DNA of 64,000 nt, from positions 11,882,391 through 11,946,390 of the forward strand of contig NW_022145615.1 in the NCBI RefSeq assembly GCF_000002235.5, given 5' to 3'. Below are positions 34,801 to 45,200 of this stretch, piece after piece. Each line of letters opens with the position of its first letter. Position 1 is the stretch's first letter. The position numbers and the translations under genes were made by a program. This stretch comes from Strongylocentrotus purpuratus (taxonomy: Eukaryota > Echinodermata > Echinoidea > Camarodonta > Strongylocentrotidae). Below the pieces are notes generated by a model. That model was not told the DNA's origin. It ran no database searches and worked only from the letters and a program-made list of their open reading frames with translations.

Positions 34801-37800
34801 TACGCCATCCTGAGCTCATTCACAGGAATCTAACAAAAATGCAAAGTATGACATGAAAATTGGTCTGTTTACATCAAAAAAGATCTGCTCGCCCCAATGT
34901 GTGAAAGCAGGTACCCAATTGTAGTACAGTACACAGTTTTCTACAGGATTGAATTAATAATAATAATATTTAGTTTTTATATAGCGCTCTACTACAATGT
35001 CTCTAAGCGCTTTACAAATATGCTATTACACCACTCATTGGATTCAGTGCTTGCTGCACACAATCTCCACTCCCTGGGGAGCATTCCAGCCAGGCGTTAC
35101 TTGACGCTCAAAAACTGTTTGACCAACAATGACGGCAGCAATCATTTATATTTTCCACTCTTTTTTTCAAATTTCATTTTAAATGAAACAATACCAATGA
35201 AACTTTCAAAATACAACAATTGCCAATTTGAACCTAAAAATAGTGATTACAAATTTAACTCTGCGCTGCCAATTTAGGGAATTCAATGATTATTTTTTAA
35301 ATTAAATTGCTCTTATCCATGAACAACACAATGTACTGCAACAGCAATTGACTTTTATTTTCCAGTGATTCTTGCAGTCTTTTCATGTACAATTTTTAAT
35401 TCAGAGCATTCTTGGTCAAAAGATAAAAATAAAGCATCCCTAAAAGGTGATAATAATATGGGAAACATCCCAAGTTAATCAGACTCTTAAAGCCTATCTG
35501 CACTAATTTGGCCAGGAGGGATTAGACCTCCCAGTGTGGTCACTGCCAGGTGGTTACCTCATCAAATCAGCTCTCAATTAACATATGAAAAGGGGATCAT
35601 GGGGGACCAACGGATAACGCTTAGGCATTGTTTGCTACATAGAGGGCGCAAGTAGCTACAAGTAGTGCAGTCCCGCTTTAAGGTACGTACTAAGTAACCT
35701 CCAGGTTTTCTGACATTTGTCATCTCAGCAAAGAGTCCATTAACAGCCTTGACGGCGAGGATCAGACGATACTTCCCGGATGAACTCTGGTCTCGGAGCT
35801 CTTTCAATACGACACCGATCACGTCTGTAGCATTCTTAGGACGATTCAAACCCTAGGAACAAACGTAAATTAGATTGTAGTTGGTTTTATTCAATGCGCT
35901 TATTTGAAGACAATGAATTTGAAAGATTACTCAAATTATGGTTTACCATTTCAGGAAAGAAAGGGGGCTGGATGACAACCACAGAATCTACTCCAAATGA
36001 GATTTTATTGTCATAGTATTAAATTTGTATAAAATAATGTTGAGATTCAAAATCCAACATACATGTATCCTTAAACAGGATTTGGGGTTCAGAACTTTTT
36101 TGGGGGATGCAATCATTTTTCATGCATTTAGAGAAATCTTTTTTTAAAGTTTTCAACAACAAAAAACTATGGTAACAGAGTTCATTTCTACACATGCATT
36201 AAATAGCCTTATGTTGGGAGACAAAAGTAAATAAAATGCCTTGTCTAAGACATAATTAGGCAGGGATTCAAACCCTAAACCTCTTAAATGCAAGTCAAGT
36301 GAATGAACTGTTACACCAACGTGCAATCTGCAAGGCATAAAAGGTAAAAATATACCAAATAAATCCAAATATTGTAATATTTTCAACCAATAACAAGAGT
36401 TTACCCAATACATAACTTCTTGATTTTGTCTTTTTACCTGATCAACAACTGATAGGAGAGGTTCTCCTGCCTCCGTCTGTTCTCTCTTACTCCACTCGTA
36501 GCATTTGCTTGTTAGGATCTAAACCACAGAAAGAAACATTCCATTACATAATTGATGCTACCAAAATCACTTGAGGTAATTTATTTGGCAACTACTGATG
36601 ATGTGCACAAGAGAAGCGTGCCAACAGCTAGATGAGTTTATTAAGATACATATATTTTTAATTTCATTCATAAACAGTAATGGCGTTTTACATACTTTCT
36701 GAATGTAAATGTAAAGGTAACCATGAATGAAAACGTAAATGTAAGCGACAATGTAAATGTAAATGTGAACATGAACTTTAACATTTATGTGAACGTAAAA
36801 GTTAACGTAAATGTAAACGTAAATGCATATGTAAACTAAAAGTTGGTGTTCAAACCTTTTTGAGAAAGTGTTCATTCCTAGACCTGAAGTGTTTGAGCCA
36901 TTCTGAAGACAAGGCAGGCTGGTCGTACATCCCCTCGTGAGACACAGAATCCAAGAAATCCCACTTGTTGTTTACATTCCATGAGTTTGCTGTCACCACA
37001 AGAAATGACATGGACAATCATATGAATATTTTGAGTTGAATATCACAATACAATTTTCTAGGTTGCATTCTCGTAAGTGGGAATCAAAATCCACATTCTT
37101 CTGTTTCTGTTTATAAATTTCTGCTCAACATTTACAGGAATGCAACTTTGTGCTATGCATGAATAGAAAGGAAAAAAGCATATCAACTAAGAAAAGTTAC
37201 TTCCTAAATTCCTGGTACCGACCTGACATGAAATATCATGCCAGATTAATAGATGGCCCCAGTATATAAACCTTTCTCCTTCTTCTTTTCTGACAAATTT
37301 ATATTTATTCTTATATTTTCATATTCCAATATCTGACAGTTTTGCGGGAACGTGTAGAACTGGAAGAAAATTTTTGTGTAGTCTTTTAAAGGGAAAAGGG
37401 CTCCTTAAATAGGTAAAGTAAACATGATGCGTTAAATAGCAAGTGTCATAAAGTACAGACTTCTTGGTGAATAATTTTGGGGTCCAAATTTAAGCCTGAA
37501 TCATGCAAGGGAGTGAAAAGTTTGTCTAGCACTTACCACATGGTATGTGAACTATTAGGCATCCCTGATTGTGGCAGGAGTGTAGTATATGATTGAGGCA
37601 GGTTGTCTTGCCGCTTCCCTTCCTACCGTACATCAGATATTTGATAGGAGGGTTGGTGTAGTCAGCATGGCGCATCACGTCCATGATCTCCACAGCTGGC
37701 TTGCGGATCATGATGGAAGCCTCTTGAAATGGCTTGAGCTGTGAAACCATGAAAATGACAATAAATAATATTTTTTAACAACTAGAAAATTCCTAGGAGG

Positions 37801-40800
37801 GTCGGTATAGTCAGCATTGCGCATCGGTTCACGGTTGGGGGCTAAATAACTACCATAGAATGACGAGGCAGTAATATTGAAGATCGTATATCAACAAAGC
37901 AATATCTTAAACAAACTCAAACAATTAAATTTGAAGCTGCACATGACCCAAAAATGTTTAAATAAAATAGGTACCTGTAAGTCAAAATTTCTGATTAATT
38001 GAGCCCCCTCATAAAAGGAAGCTCAAAACAGAAAAATCCAGCAAATAATTTGAGCCAAAAATATCTCAGAATGAGAATTGGTAAAGAGTAAAGAGTTAGG
38101 GTTAGAACCTACAGTGACAATTTTCACACAAATATCTTCAGTAATAAGTTTACAAATCTGAGTGTTTTTTAAAGAAACTTTTACTTACCAGTTTATGCCA
38201 CCTGGCGGAGTATCCAATGGGGAATACTGTGGGAACATCCGCCATAGGAATGGTGTAATACTGGCCTAGATGTCTGGCTGTATGGTTCACCTGATAACAA
38301 AACAGAGATATTGATTCATAGGAATAAAAAAAGAGATTCAATTCAGATATCAAAGGCCGATGACTGAGCCATTTTTCATTTCTTTTCAAATACGTTGCTT
38401 ACATGGTACATTTAATTATTGTCATTGAAATATTACTTCAAGAGAAAATTTTAGAAATTTAAAGACTAAGAAAGCAAGACATACATGTACAGTGGCCTCG
38501 TCACAGTCCAAACAATCCATAGAACCATTTTGCTATTAATTTACATAGCATCTATTTATTTCCGTCAGAAATCATTACCTGTAAATTTCACAAACCATAA
38601 GCATTTGACTATTAACATTTGGTAATAATTTCTTACATTTTGGTAGGAATTAAGTTCTTATTGCAACTAAAACTATTAAAAAAAATAACTGAAATATTTA
38701 AAAACAAATAAATGTAATAACTGAAGGTCCCAATCTATACAAAATAAGCCACATCAGAGAAACTACATCACTTTGGCAATGATTATTCTAAAATGCACAA
38801 AATCTGACTTATCCATGTGAAAAGGATCTGGGGATATTTGCGGGTCATTTGTGCACGTGCTATCTCCAAAGTAAAAAGAGAGTACTAACGAAAAGAAAGA
38901 ATCACTCATTTAACAAATGTTGCCACAAACTTGTACTGCTATGTGGATCTGACTAAAGACTGTTCGTCCGAATAGACCATTTTCGTAATGTAACCAAATC
39001 TAATGCATACGTATTTTCGAAATGCCTCAATACAAATTATTTCATTCACCTGTTACAAATAATTGTATTTCAATAGTCAGAATGTGAACTGCATTAGTTG
39101 TTGCTATATGTAGTTATGACAGATGTTATGGCTTACTCTACCTAACAACACATTGGAACTATTGAAATACACTTATTCATTACAGGCGAATGAAATATTT
39201 GTTTCTAGGCATTTTACAAAGACGTATGCATTAAATTTGGTTACATTACGAAAATGGTCTATTGAGAGCAAACCACAATGTGGTCTTCCACTTACAGGAT
39301 TACTCTCACTGGTTCTAAAGTCTTCTCTTTGTGGCTGGGGTTGAGAGGATTGGGTGTTGTCAGGTGTTGGTATGGTGTCAGATGATGTACCTGGTGGTGG
39401 TGGTGGCGCTACACCCGATGATAAGCACCTTATACACCTCCACTGTAAAAAGTCAAAGAAAGGAGGAAATTAGGTAAAGTTACACTTTACGATAAGCACC
39501 TTTACACCAACACTAGAACTACACTTTATAAGCACCTCATATATCTCCACTATTTCGGAATATTTGCAGATCAGTGCTTGCTAAGGAATTAACCTGCTTT
39601 TTAGCAGCTATGCAGGCTTGAGGCAGGCTATAAGCAGGCCTGCCTTTTCGGTAAGGGAGAATTACACTTTATAAGCACATTATACACCTCCTTCAAAAAA
39701 TAACAAAGAAAGAAGCATTTGAATCTCATTGGAGTGGTGGCAGATGGTGTACTTGGGGGTGGTGTTACATCCATTGATGAGCACCTTATGCACCTCCACT
39801 GGAAACTATTAAAGAAAGAAGAATTTGAATGCCACTAGTAGGCAAACAGATGTGGTGGTGGCGGTGGAGTTACACCTCTTGATAAGCACCCTAGTTAGAA
39901 TCTCACATTTAAGTAAGGTGTCAAATGTGGTTTTGGGGTAATACCATTTTAAAGGACCTAATGGACCTCCACTAGAAAATATTAAAGAAATGTTTTGAAT
40001 AAACCTTTTAAGGGTATCAAATGTTTTGGTGCTATACACCTCTTGATAAGCACCTTGTACACCTCCACTGGAACTTATTAAAGAAAGAAAGATTAAATTT
40101 CATTGGTAGGGTTAGGTTATCACTATCAGTCAGATGTGGTTGTAGTGTACCACATTTCAATAAGCACCTAATACAGCTCCAATGTAAAAATATTATTGTC
40201 AGATGTAGTGGGAGTTGTAAAGATATTGATAAGCAGCTTGTACAACTACACTTAACAAATCTCAATGTGTATATTTTTTCAGAAGATAAACTCCTTAGAA
40301 ATGATTATTAGTCAAGCATGGCAGTTACAAAGAAGTATTTTCTGAGAAGATAAACAAATACTTACTGAGGTTGACCTATTGGTGTTTCTAGCAGCAGCTG
40401 CCAACATAGTGAAGCCTATATCTAGGAGAAATCAGAGATGAGAGGAATATTACACAATTATATTAGATGAAGTAGAATTGACATGAAGGCAAATCATGGC
40501 ATTAAAGGTAAAGACCCGTATTGAAAACGCCCCAATTTCAAAAAATGAAATGGAAGCTCTTATTACCTATCATGTGAAAGAATATGTTTTGACTAATACA
40601 TGATGATAAAAATTTTGCCGGGAAACCGCCTACTAATTGATATATTTGGTAAATTAGTTTATCTACATGGTCTGTGAGAGATAAATACATGTGTCGCGCA
40701 CGTGTGCGTATAGTCCCATATACATCTTTCTGTGTACAGTGCTTGTAATTTTACGAAGACTGGGCCATATTTCTTATCATTTTGATGATTCCAGAACCTT

Positions 40801-41522
40801 GCAGTACACACCAATACTTACATGTATATGCTAGATGATCAACCTTTTCTGATCGATTCCACAATGTTTCTTTCACAATGCAATCGCATGACCATAACTG
40901 GTCTTTACCTTTAATGTGAAAAAGGTAACCACCATTTGCTCCGTACAGTATAATAATAATGACGATGTCGGGAGTCTGGTCCGAAATACCTGTTCTGGTC
41001 GTCCTACGCCTGCATACCGTACCGACGGTAGGGTGCGGGTGCGTGCGTGTGTTAAGTTAGCGACTGTAATCTTAGTTTATGGTTGCTAACTTCACGTTCA
41101 CCCCACCGTTGGTACACATACATTTCTTAGACAGTCACCTGGTCAAAGACTCATCATTATTCATTTCATAGACACAATGACATACACTCAATCATTGACA
41201 TAGACCTAAACTAGAGTACCGGGTAATAATATCAAGACTTCAAGTTCAACTCTGCCCAACCAAGTCTGTCTAGTTTCACTGAATCATGCACCTTCTTCTT
41301 CTTTTCAATTTCATTTTCAATCAAACTCAAAGTTCATGACAAAAACTAAAATTAAAAGCATGAAAAATAGTCTCTAGCAGATGCCCCATCTATAATTGCC
41401 TTTATAAACCTATTAAGGGATGATTTCTTATCAGTCAATTGATTTATCATGAAAACTAATTTCTACTGCATCAAAAATTTGTAAACCTCACCTAGCATGC
41501 CCTTGCAACTGGAAGCTGCCAT
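31766..41522 (-). CDS. DAP3: DAP3 / mitochondrial small ribosomal subunit protein mS29, complete
   Basis: Twelve exons give a 422-residue protein; human DAP3 is about 398. Plus-strand coordinates in transcript order: 41492-41522, 40366-40421, 39296-39442, 38189-38290, 37537-37738, 36856-36989, 36438-36518, 35691-35852, 34770-34829, 33938-34030, 32554-32668 and 31766-31851. All junctions are GT-AG and in phase. The N-terminus (MAASSCKGMLDIGFTMLAAA, then WRCIRCLSSGVAPPPPPG) is Ala/Ser/Arg-rich, consistent with mitochondrial import. Family matches run the full length: VPTVFPIGYSARW, a P-loop GRKGSGKT (residues 150-157), NATDVIGVVLKELRDQSS, LDPFVPVYVENYSDKEFESC and the C-terminal ESNPGSFERICASL. 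mS29 is a GTP-binding protein of the mitoribosomal small subunit, first described as a death-associated protein. Confidence 0.97.
32165..32519. mobile_element. Tc/pogo-type MITE flanked by TA, with a SINE inside
   Basis: The outer ends are CAGTGGAACCTC (32165) and its inverted partner GAGGTTCCACAG (ending 32519), with TA on both sides (32163-32164 and 32520-32521), as in Tc1/mariner/pogo insertions. The middle is occupied by a minus-strand SINE (about 32262-32445) whose head reads GTGTCGTGGTCGAGTGG. DAP3 intron 11. Confidence 0.85.
32262..32445 (-). mobile_element. SINE nested in the 32165-32519 MITE
   Basis: The minus strand begins GTGTCGTGGTCGAGTGG then continues with GTTGGTCAAACAGTGTTTGA and CTCCCCAGGGAGCGGAGATT, ending in TTAAGCGCCATATGAAGCGG and an AT-rich tail. 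A headless relative lies at 34960-35137. Confidence 0.82.
33415..33680. repeat. Family-E repeat, copy 1
   Basis: AAATCCTTAAATTGGCAACA, AATCATTGTTTTTCTATCAAA, TTGTTGCCAATTTGAAGAAC and GAAAGGGTTTTA recur in order at 55142-55396; a short piece is at 47028-47095. DAP3 intron 10. Confidence 0.82.
33797..33929. mobile_element. GGGTGTTTCACAAA foldback, right half only
   Basis: Contains AGTCTAAAATACTTGAATTT, GGCTCTCCATAATGTTTAAG and AGGATCTTTGTGAAACACCC, matching the right halves of the other copies. It ends about 8 bp before the DAP3 exon 10 donor boundary (33938). Confidence 0.88.
34067..34225 (+). mobile_element. tRNA-derived SINE in DAP3 intron 9
   Basis: It belongs to the same family as 5569-5771: head TAGTGGTTGATTCACTTGAC, B box GGTTCAAATTCC, then the GGGCACTAATAACCTCCTCT body. 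It is shortened, with the tail decayed. It inserts about 37 bp upstream of the DAP3 exon 10 acceptor, on the strand opposite to DAP3. Confidence 0.8.
34960..35137 (-). mobile_element. Headless SINE, relative of 32262-32445
   Basis: The minus strand shares GTTGGTCAAACAGTTTTTGA, GAATGCTCCCCAGGGAGTGG and AAGCGCTTAGAGACATTGTA and ends in ATATTATTATTATT. The tRNA-like head is missing. DAP3 intron 8. Confidence 0.82.
35487..35680. mobile_element. Family-B MITE abutting DAP3 exon 8
   Basis: Shares GGCCAGGAGGGATTAGACCT and CTCAATTAACATATGAAAAG, ending GTCCCGCTTTA at 35680, so only 10 bp separate it from the exon 8 boundary at 35691. Confidence 0.9.
35691..35852 (-). CDS. DAP3: DAP3 exon 8, Walker B-region exon
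   Basis: This exon encodes residues 252-305 including NATDVIGVVLKELRDQSSSG and YRLILAVKAVNGLF. Human DAP3, as I recall it, reads LLVAVDGINALW here, so the acidic residue after the hydrophobic strand is Lys286 in this protein. The donor used is ACTTA|GTACGT, because only that site keeps the frame with exon 9 (IPVNELRMAYHFKKML). A family-B MITE ends only 10 bp into the following intron. Confidence 0.95.
36175..36336 (-). mobile_element. tRNA-derived SINE head, minus strand
   Basis: On the minus strand the sequence reads like a tRNA-derived head with TTCATTCACTTGACTTGCAT and a B box GGTTTGAATCCC, followed by a diverged body. Located in DAP3 intron 7. More diverged than the other copies. Confidence 0.6.
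36703..36840. repeat. Degenerate GTAAAY hexamer array beside the DAP3 exon 6 donor
   Basis: About 20 units of GTAAAT/GTAAAC/GTAACG-like hexamers run up to 15 bp from the exon 6 boundary at 36856. The Tyr/Ile/Val-rich minus-strand frame over it is an artefact of the repeat. Confidence 0.9.
37537..37738 (-). CDS. DAP3: DAP3 exon 5, P-loop exon
   Basis: This exon encodes residues 113-179, LKPFQEASIMIRKPAVEIMD and onward to the Walker A motif GRKGSGKT (human form GEKGTGKT), then CLIVHIPC. The acceptor is TTCACAG and the donor GTAAGT. It enters in phase 0 and leaves in phase 1. This is the clearest single exon for identifying the gene. Confidence 0.97.
38971..39263. mobile_element. Foldback MITE in DAP3 intron 3
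   Basis: A long terminal inverted repeat: AATAGACCATTTTCGTAATG (38971) returns inverted ending at 39263, extending about 40 bp with few mismatches. The element ends 32 bp from the exon 3 donor at 39295. Confidence 0.9.
39488..40251 (-). pseudogene. Array of decayed copies of the DAP3 exon 3 acceptor end
   Basis: Intron 2 of DAP3 holds about nine diverged copies of the 5' end of exon 3, read on the minus strand. Each centres on a phrase like GATAAGCACCTTATACACC (plus strand) and sits near 39491, 39528, 39669, 39776, 39881, 39952, 40045, 40159 and 40228. The copies ending at 39798 and 40067 keep an AG acceptor and would encode WRCIRCSSMDVTPPP and WRCTRCLSRGV. Others have lost AG or gained stops. 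The real exon 3 begins WRCIRCLSSGVAPPPPPG. Several copies also retain the adjoining purine-rich AAAGAAAGAA segment, so the duplicated unit included intron sequence. Confidence 0.85.
40503..40913 (-). mobile_element. Family-A MITE, inverted copy in DAP3 intron 1
   Basis: Full-length copy in opposite orientation with TAAAGGTAAAGACC ends. It has an extra GTGTCGCGCACGTGTGCG segment around 40692-40709 not seen in copies 1 and 2. Confidence 0.9.
41019..41115. repeat. Hairpin element in DAP3 intron 1
   Basis: GTACCGACGGTAGGGTG pairs with CCCCACCGTTGGTAC, and an inner GTTAGCGAC pairs with GTTGCTAAC. About 97 bp, GC-rich for the region. Confidence 0.75.
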
Positions 41523-42263
41523 CTTGTTATTGCTTTTCTCTTCTAAAAAGAGTCGAGCGCCAGCTGCAGGTAGACTTCGTGTACCACCGGTCACGTCCAC
41601 GTACGTACGTCAGTCACAAAACTACCAAATTTCTGACAGAAAAATCCATGTTTCGTTTTTAAACTTCATTGACACACAAGTCACACTACTGGTAAGTTGA
41701 ACTTCAATCTAGAGCAAGTTTGATACTGAATACAATGGCGTATTATGTCTTTTTTCTATTCCCAAATATATAAGAATCGGGGCTTCAGTCCCACTCGTCC
41801 AAATGTATGTGCGTGTTTGTTAATGGAGCTGGACAATTAAATTCCTAGACCGAATTTTTCTGTCTCTTTTGTTCGTTAGCCTCTGATTTGGGTAGGGTCA
41901 GCTCTCTCGACCCTACCCAAATCAGAGGACCCTACCCAAATCAGAGGCTAACGAACGAAAGAGACAGAAAAATTGATCTAGACAATTCCAAATTAGACAA
42001 TTCCACTTTTAGTTTTACAAGAATCAAGATGGCTTCTGCTTTCTTTTCTCATGGAGATGTAACTTTGTTAAATCTAGATTTATATACCTTGGTCTATATA
42101 ATGATAACTGCATGGTGTGAGTTAGTGGTTTTATTTAACTTTCATGATGATATTTTTTTAATGCCAAAAAGTTGAATCGCAGAAACAAAACAAAACAACT
42201 ATGAACAAACATGACTTCTAACTTAATTCCCTTCATTATATTTTTCATGGATGTAGGAACGAG
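41523..42263. promoter_or_regulatory. Probable bidirectional promoter of DAP3 and COG1
   Basis: The two start codons are 741 bp apart and point away from each other, so both promoters must lie here or in nearby untranslated exons. CAAGATGGC, a YY1-like motif common at housekeeping gene starts, occurs at the DAP3 ATG (minus strand, 41518-41526) and again on the plus strand at 42025-42033. An acceptor-like TGTAG precedes the COG1 ATG by 7 nt (42252-42256), so COG1 may have an upstream noncoding exon, possibly ending GAGAT|GTAACT at 42058. There is no obvious TATA box. Confidence 0.6.
41852..41975. repeat. Long inverted repeat with an internal 19-bp tandem duplication
   Basis: The left arm 41852-41899 pairs almost perfectly with the right arm 41928-41975. 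Between them lie 9 bp (41900-41908) and a second copy (41909-41927) of the inner 19 bp of the right arm, GACCCTACCCAAATCAGAG. The arms differ at only one or two positions. The structure could form a hairpin of about 47 bp and sits inside the presumed shared promoter. Confidence 0.93.
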
Positions 42264-45200
42264 ATGTCGATCGCCGATCTCAGCACCAACCAGCTGTTTG
42301 AGAAGTATACGATAGAGGAGATTAGAAAGCTAGAGAAAGATACAAGGTAAAAAGTAGATCAATTCAGGGACTTTCTGAATTTATTTTGAAAAATTTTGAG
42401 TGATGAGAGTGATGAAGAAGATAGAAATGATGATCAAGATAATGTTTGTGATAATGATGTTGATTATAATTGTGATGATGTACACATGTAGATGATTATT
42501 ATAATGATGAAAATTTGAGAATGTTGATGATAAAAGTTGATGATGATTTGTTAGTGATGATGATTTATGATGATGATGATAATGATGAGAAATTGAGAAT
42601 GATGATGGTGATGATGATGATGATGATGATGATGATGAGAAATTTAGAATGTTGAGGATAAAATGAATGATTGAGATGATGATAACAAGGGTATTGGTGA
42701 CCATGGTAACAGAGAAGAAATGGGCGATTCTGCTTGTGGCCCACCGCACAGCCACAATGAATATTTAACACCCAGTAAGATAACAAGTTGTGAATATATG
42801 AAAGAATATTTGGAAGGAATTTAAAATCATGCTGTACTTTCAGTCCCTCAGATCAATTACATCTTCCAGTTTGTATCAAAAGATTATTCAACATTTTCTT
42901 TCAGAGATGAAATCGAGACAAAGAAAGAAGACCTGCGGCAGATGGTTGGGTAAGTTTTCATTTTTTCCAGCATTTCTACGATAAAGTTCAAAAGCATTAT
43001 CATTATTTTACTAATCTTAACTGATCAGGGAAAATCAATTTTTCTTAGTTCTTTTTTAAAATTTAAAATGAAAATTATCTGAGGACACATGATGGGTCAT
43101 GAAATTTGTGGAAGTGTCATGGTCTGGTGGTTCATTCACTGAAACTCTCAATCCAAGGGATGAAAGTTCAAATCCCAACCTGGCACTAACATCCCTGGTA
43201 AGACATAATTCCACATTTGTCACTCTCCACCCAGGTGTAAATGGGTAAAGCACTTGGAGACATCATCAATGTATTAAGCGCTATATAAAAGCGGAATAGT
43301 ATTATTATTATTACCTGGCAATTGCTGGGGCAATAATTGCAGGGCCTAGACAAAAAAATGATGGGGCTAAGAAGTCTTCCCTGGGGAAACAAATTATTAT
43401 ATACTAAATATATTTTAACTGAATAATGAGTTTGTCATATTGTCAGAATTATTGCTCATACTATTGTGTATAAAAACTTAGATGATTTCATGGTACAGAC
43501 TAATGACATGCGGACAGTGTGACAGGCTTTTCTACATACCGGTAGGGCCTTATAAATGCATCGTTTGGAAAATCACATTAAAAAAATCAAAGTTTTAGGA
43601 GTTGAACCAAACCGAACCAAATCAAATTACCTAATTACAAAATTATTAAAGTCATGTTTTATCTTTTCTCTCTCAGTGAGCGATATAGAGACCTTATTGA
43701 AGCTGCAGACACCATCACAGAAATGAAGACCTGCTCAGAAAAGGTAACATATAACTGACCTTACTTTGAAAAGAAGTGTTGTTGTAAACACCCATACAGT
43801 TTCAGCCTCTATCTTACCCTAGTGGCCGTCATATACCCAGAATTTTAAAAAGGGAGGATGGGGTATGATCATAAAACACACCACAATTTCCAAGACAATG
43901 TAATGCTGATATCTGTTTTTGACTCGGTGAATAACCTTTAAACATATTGAAATACATTTTAATTGCTATTGGTAAGTTTATTTTAAGATAAGATGGATTT
44001 GATTATTACATTTCCTGATCTTTTAGTATGAGGATAAAAAGATAACAAAGTTAAGTTTTGATGACATTCCTAAGTGTTTCATGGTTGTTAGATTTTTCAC
44101 AAGTATTCTGTATATTTGTAACCTATGTCCAATTACCCTTTGAAACCAATCAATGCACTTATGCACATTTTTGCACCATATGTGGTTGAATCCCTTTGAA
44201 AAACTTGTTACTGTAATGACAAAATATAGTGAGAGACGTATTGAAAAAACGTAACCTGTGATGCCTTTGTCACATCCACTTCTTATACATTGCATCCCAG
44301 AAAGAAAAATAAAAACCACAAAACAAATGATTATGGTGGGCAAGTTATGAGCTATTTAATAATACTTTGTTGATTTTCATATTAAAGTAGAAGCAATGTT
44401 ATTGCAAATGATACTTTGATTGCATTAATCCATACAGGCAGTACCGAGCAAAATTGTTTTGAGAACGGCATTTCAATATCCATTTGTGCCAGATTTGGGG
44501 ATGCACTGTAGATCTAGACAACATATTAAAGTTCAACAAATAGGTTTTTTAAGTAGGTATACATTTATATCTCTTCTTTATTTTTTTTTCCTGCAGATTT
44601 TCCAGTCCATTCAAGATATGCAGAAGCACTGTGTCAACCTTCAGAAGACTCACCTAACCAAAGGGATTAGCTTATCTCCCAAGAAAGCAGCCTCTTCAAG
44701 GTAAGTAACATGTTCACCAAAACAATTTCTTGGAAATCTTTCATTTTCTTAACATTCTTCATTGTATATGATAATACATTTCCTCTTAGATTGTAATGAT
44801 TTATTTGTTTGATAAAGCTTCAGTTGCAGTTTATAATAAAGTTATGTTCTTTTACTTTCAGGTCTCAATCCTCTGGTTTCTATGCCATTGCCTCCCAGAC
44901 CAAGCTACTTCTAGATATTCCAGAAAAGGTAAACCTGGATTCTCACAATTGACCTTCAAATCTTATATGCCAGAGTCAGACTTCCATGTACATGTAGGTC
45001 GAAGGCTTTAAAAGCCATATGGGCCATTTAGGGCCCCTAAAGTTGTGAAATGTTTGCCAGTTGTCATTACTGTAGCTTCGGAGATAATAACATTTTATCT
45101 GTAGTTAAAATTTCTTCACTGTCAACTTTTAGGCCCTCATTGGGTTTTGTTTTCTTCCATATTCTCAGCTGTTGCACCATGTTTATGAAATTGATTACCA

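Noticed and set aside
36567..36875. Minus-strand Tyr/Ile/Val-rich frame
   Set aside because: Produced by the GTAAAY hexamer array plus the DAP3 exon 6 edge; no family resemblance.
41888..42175. 95-codon plus-strand frame upstream of COG1
   Set aside because: It runs through the inverted repeat and then the possible 5' exon; splicing from GAGAT|GT at 42058 would not be in frame with the COG1 start, so it is not the COG1 N-terminus.
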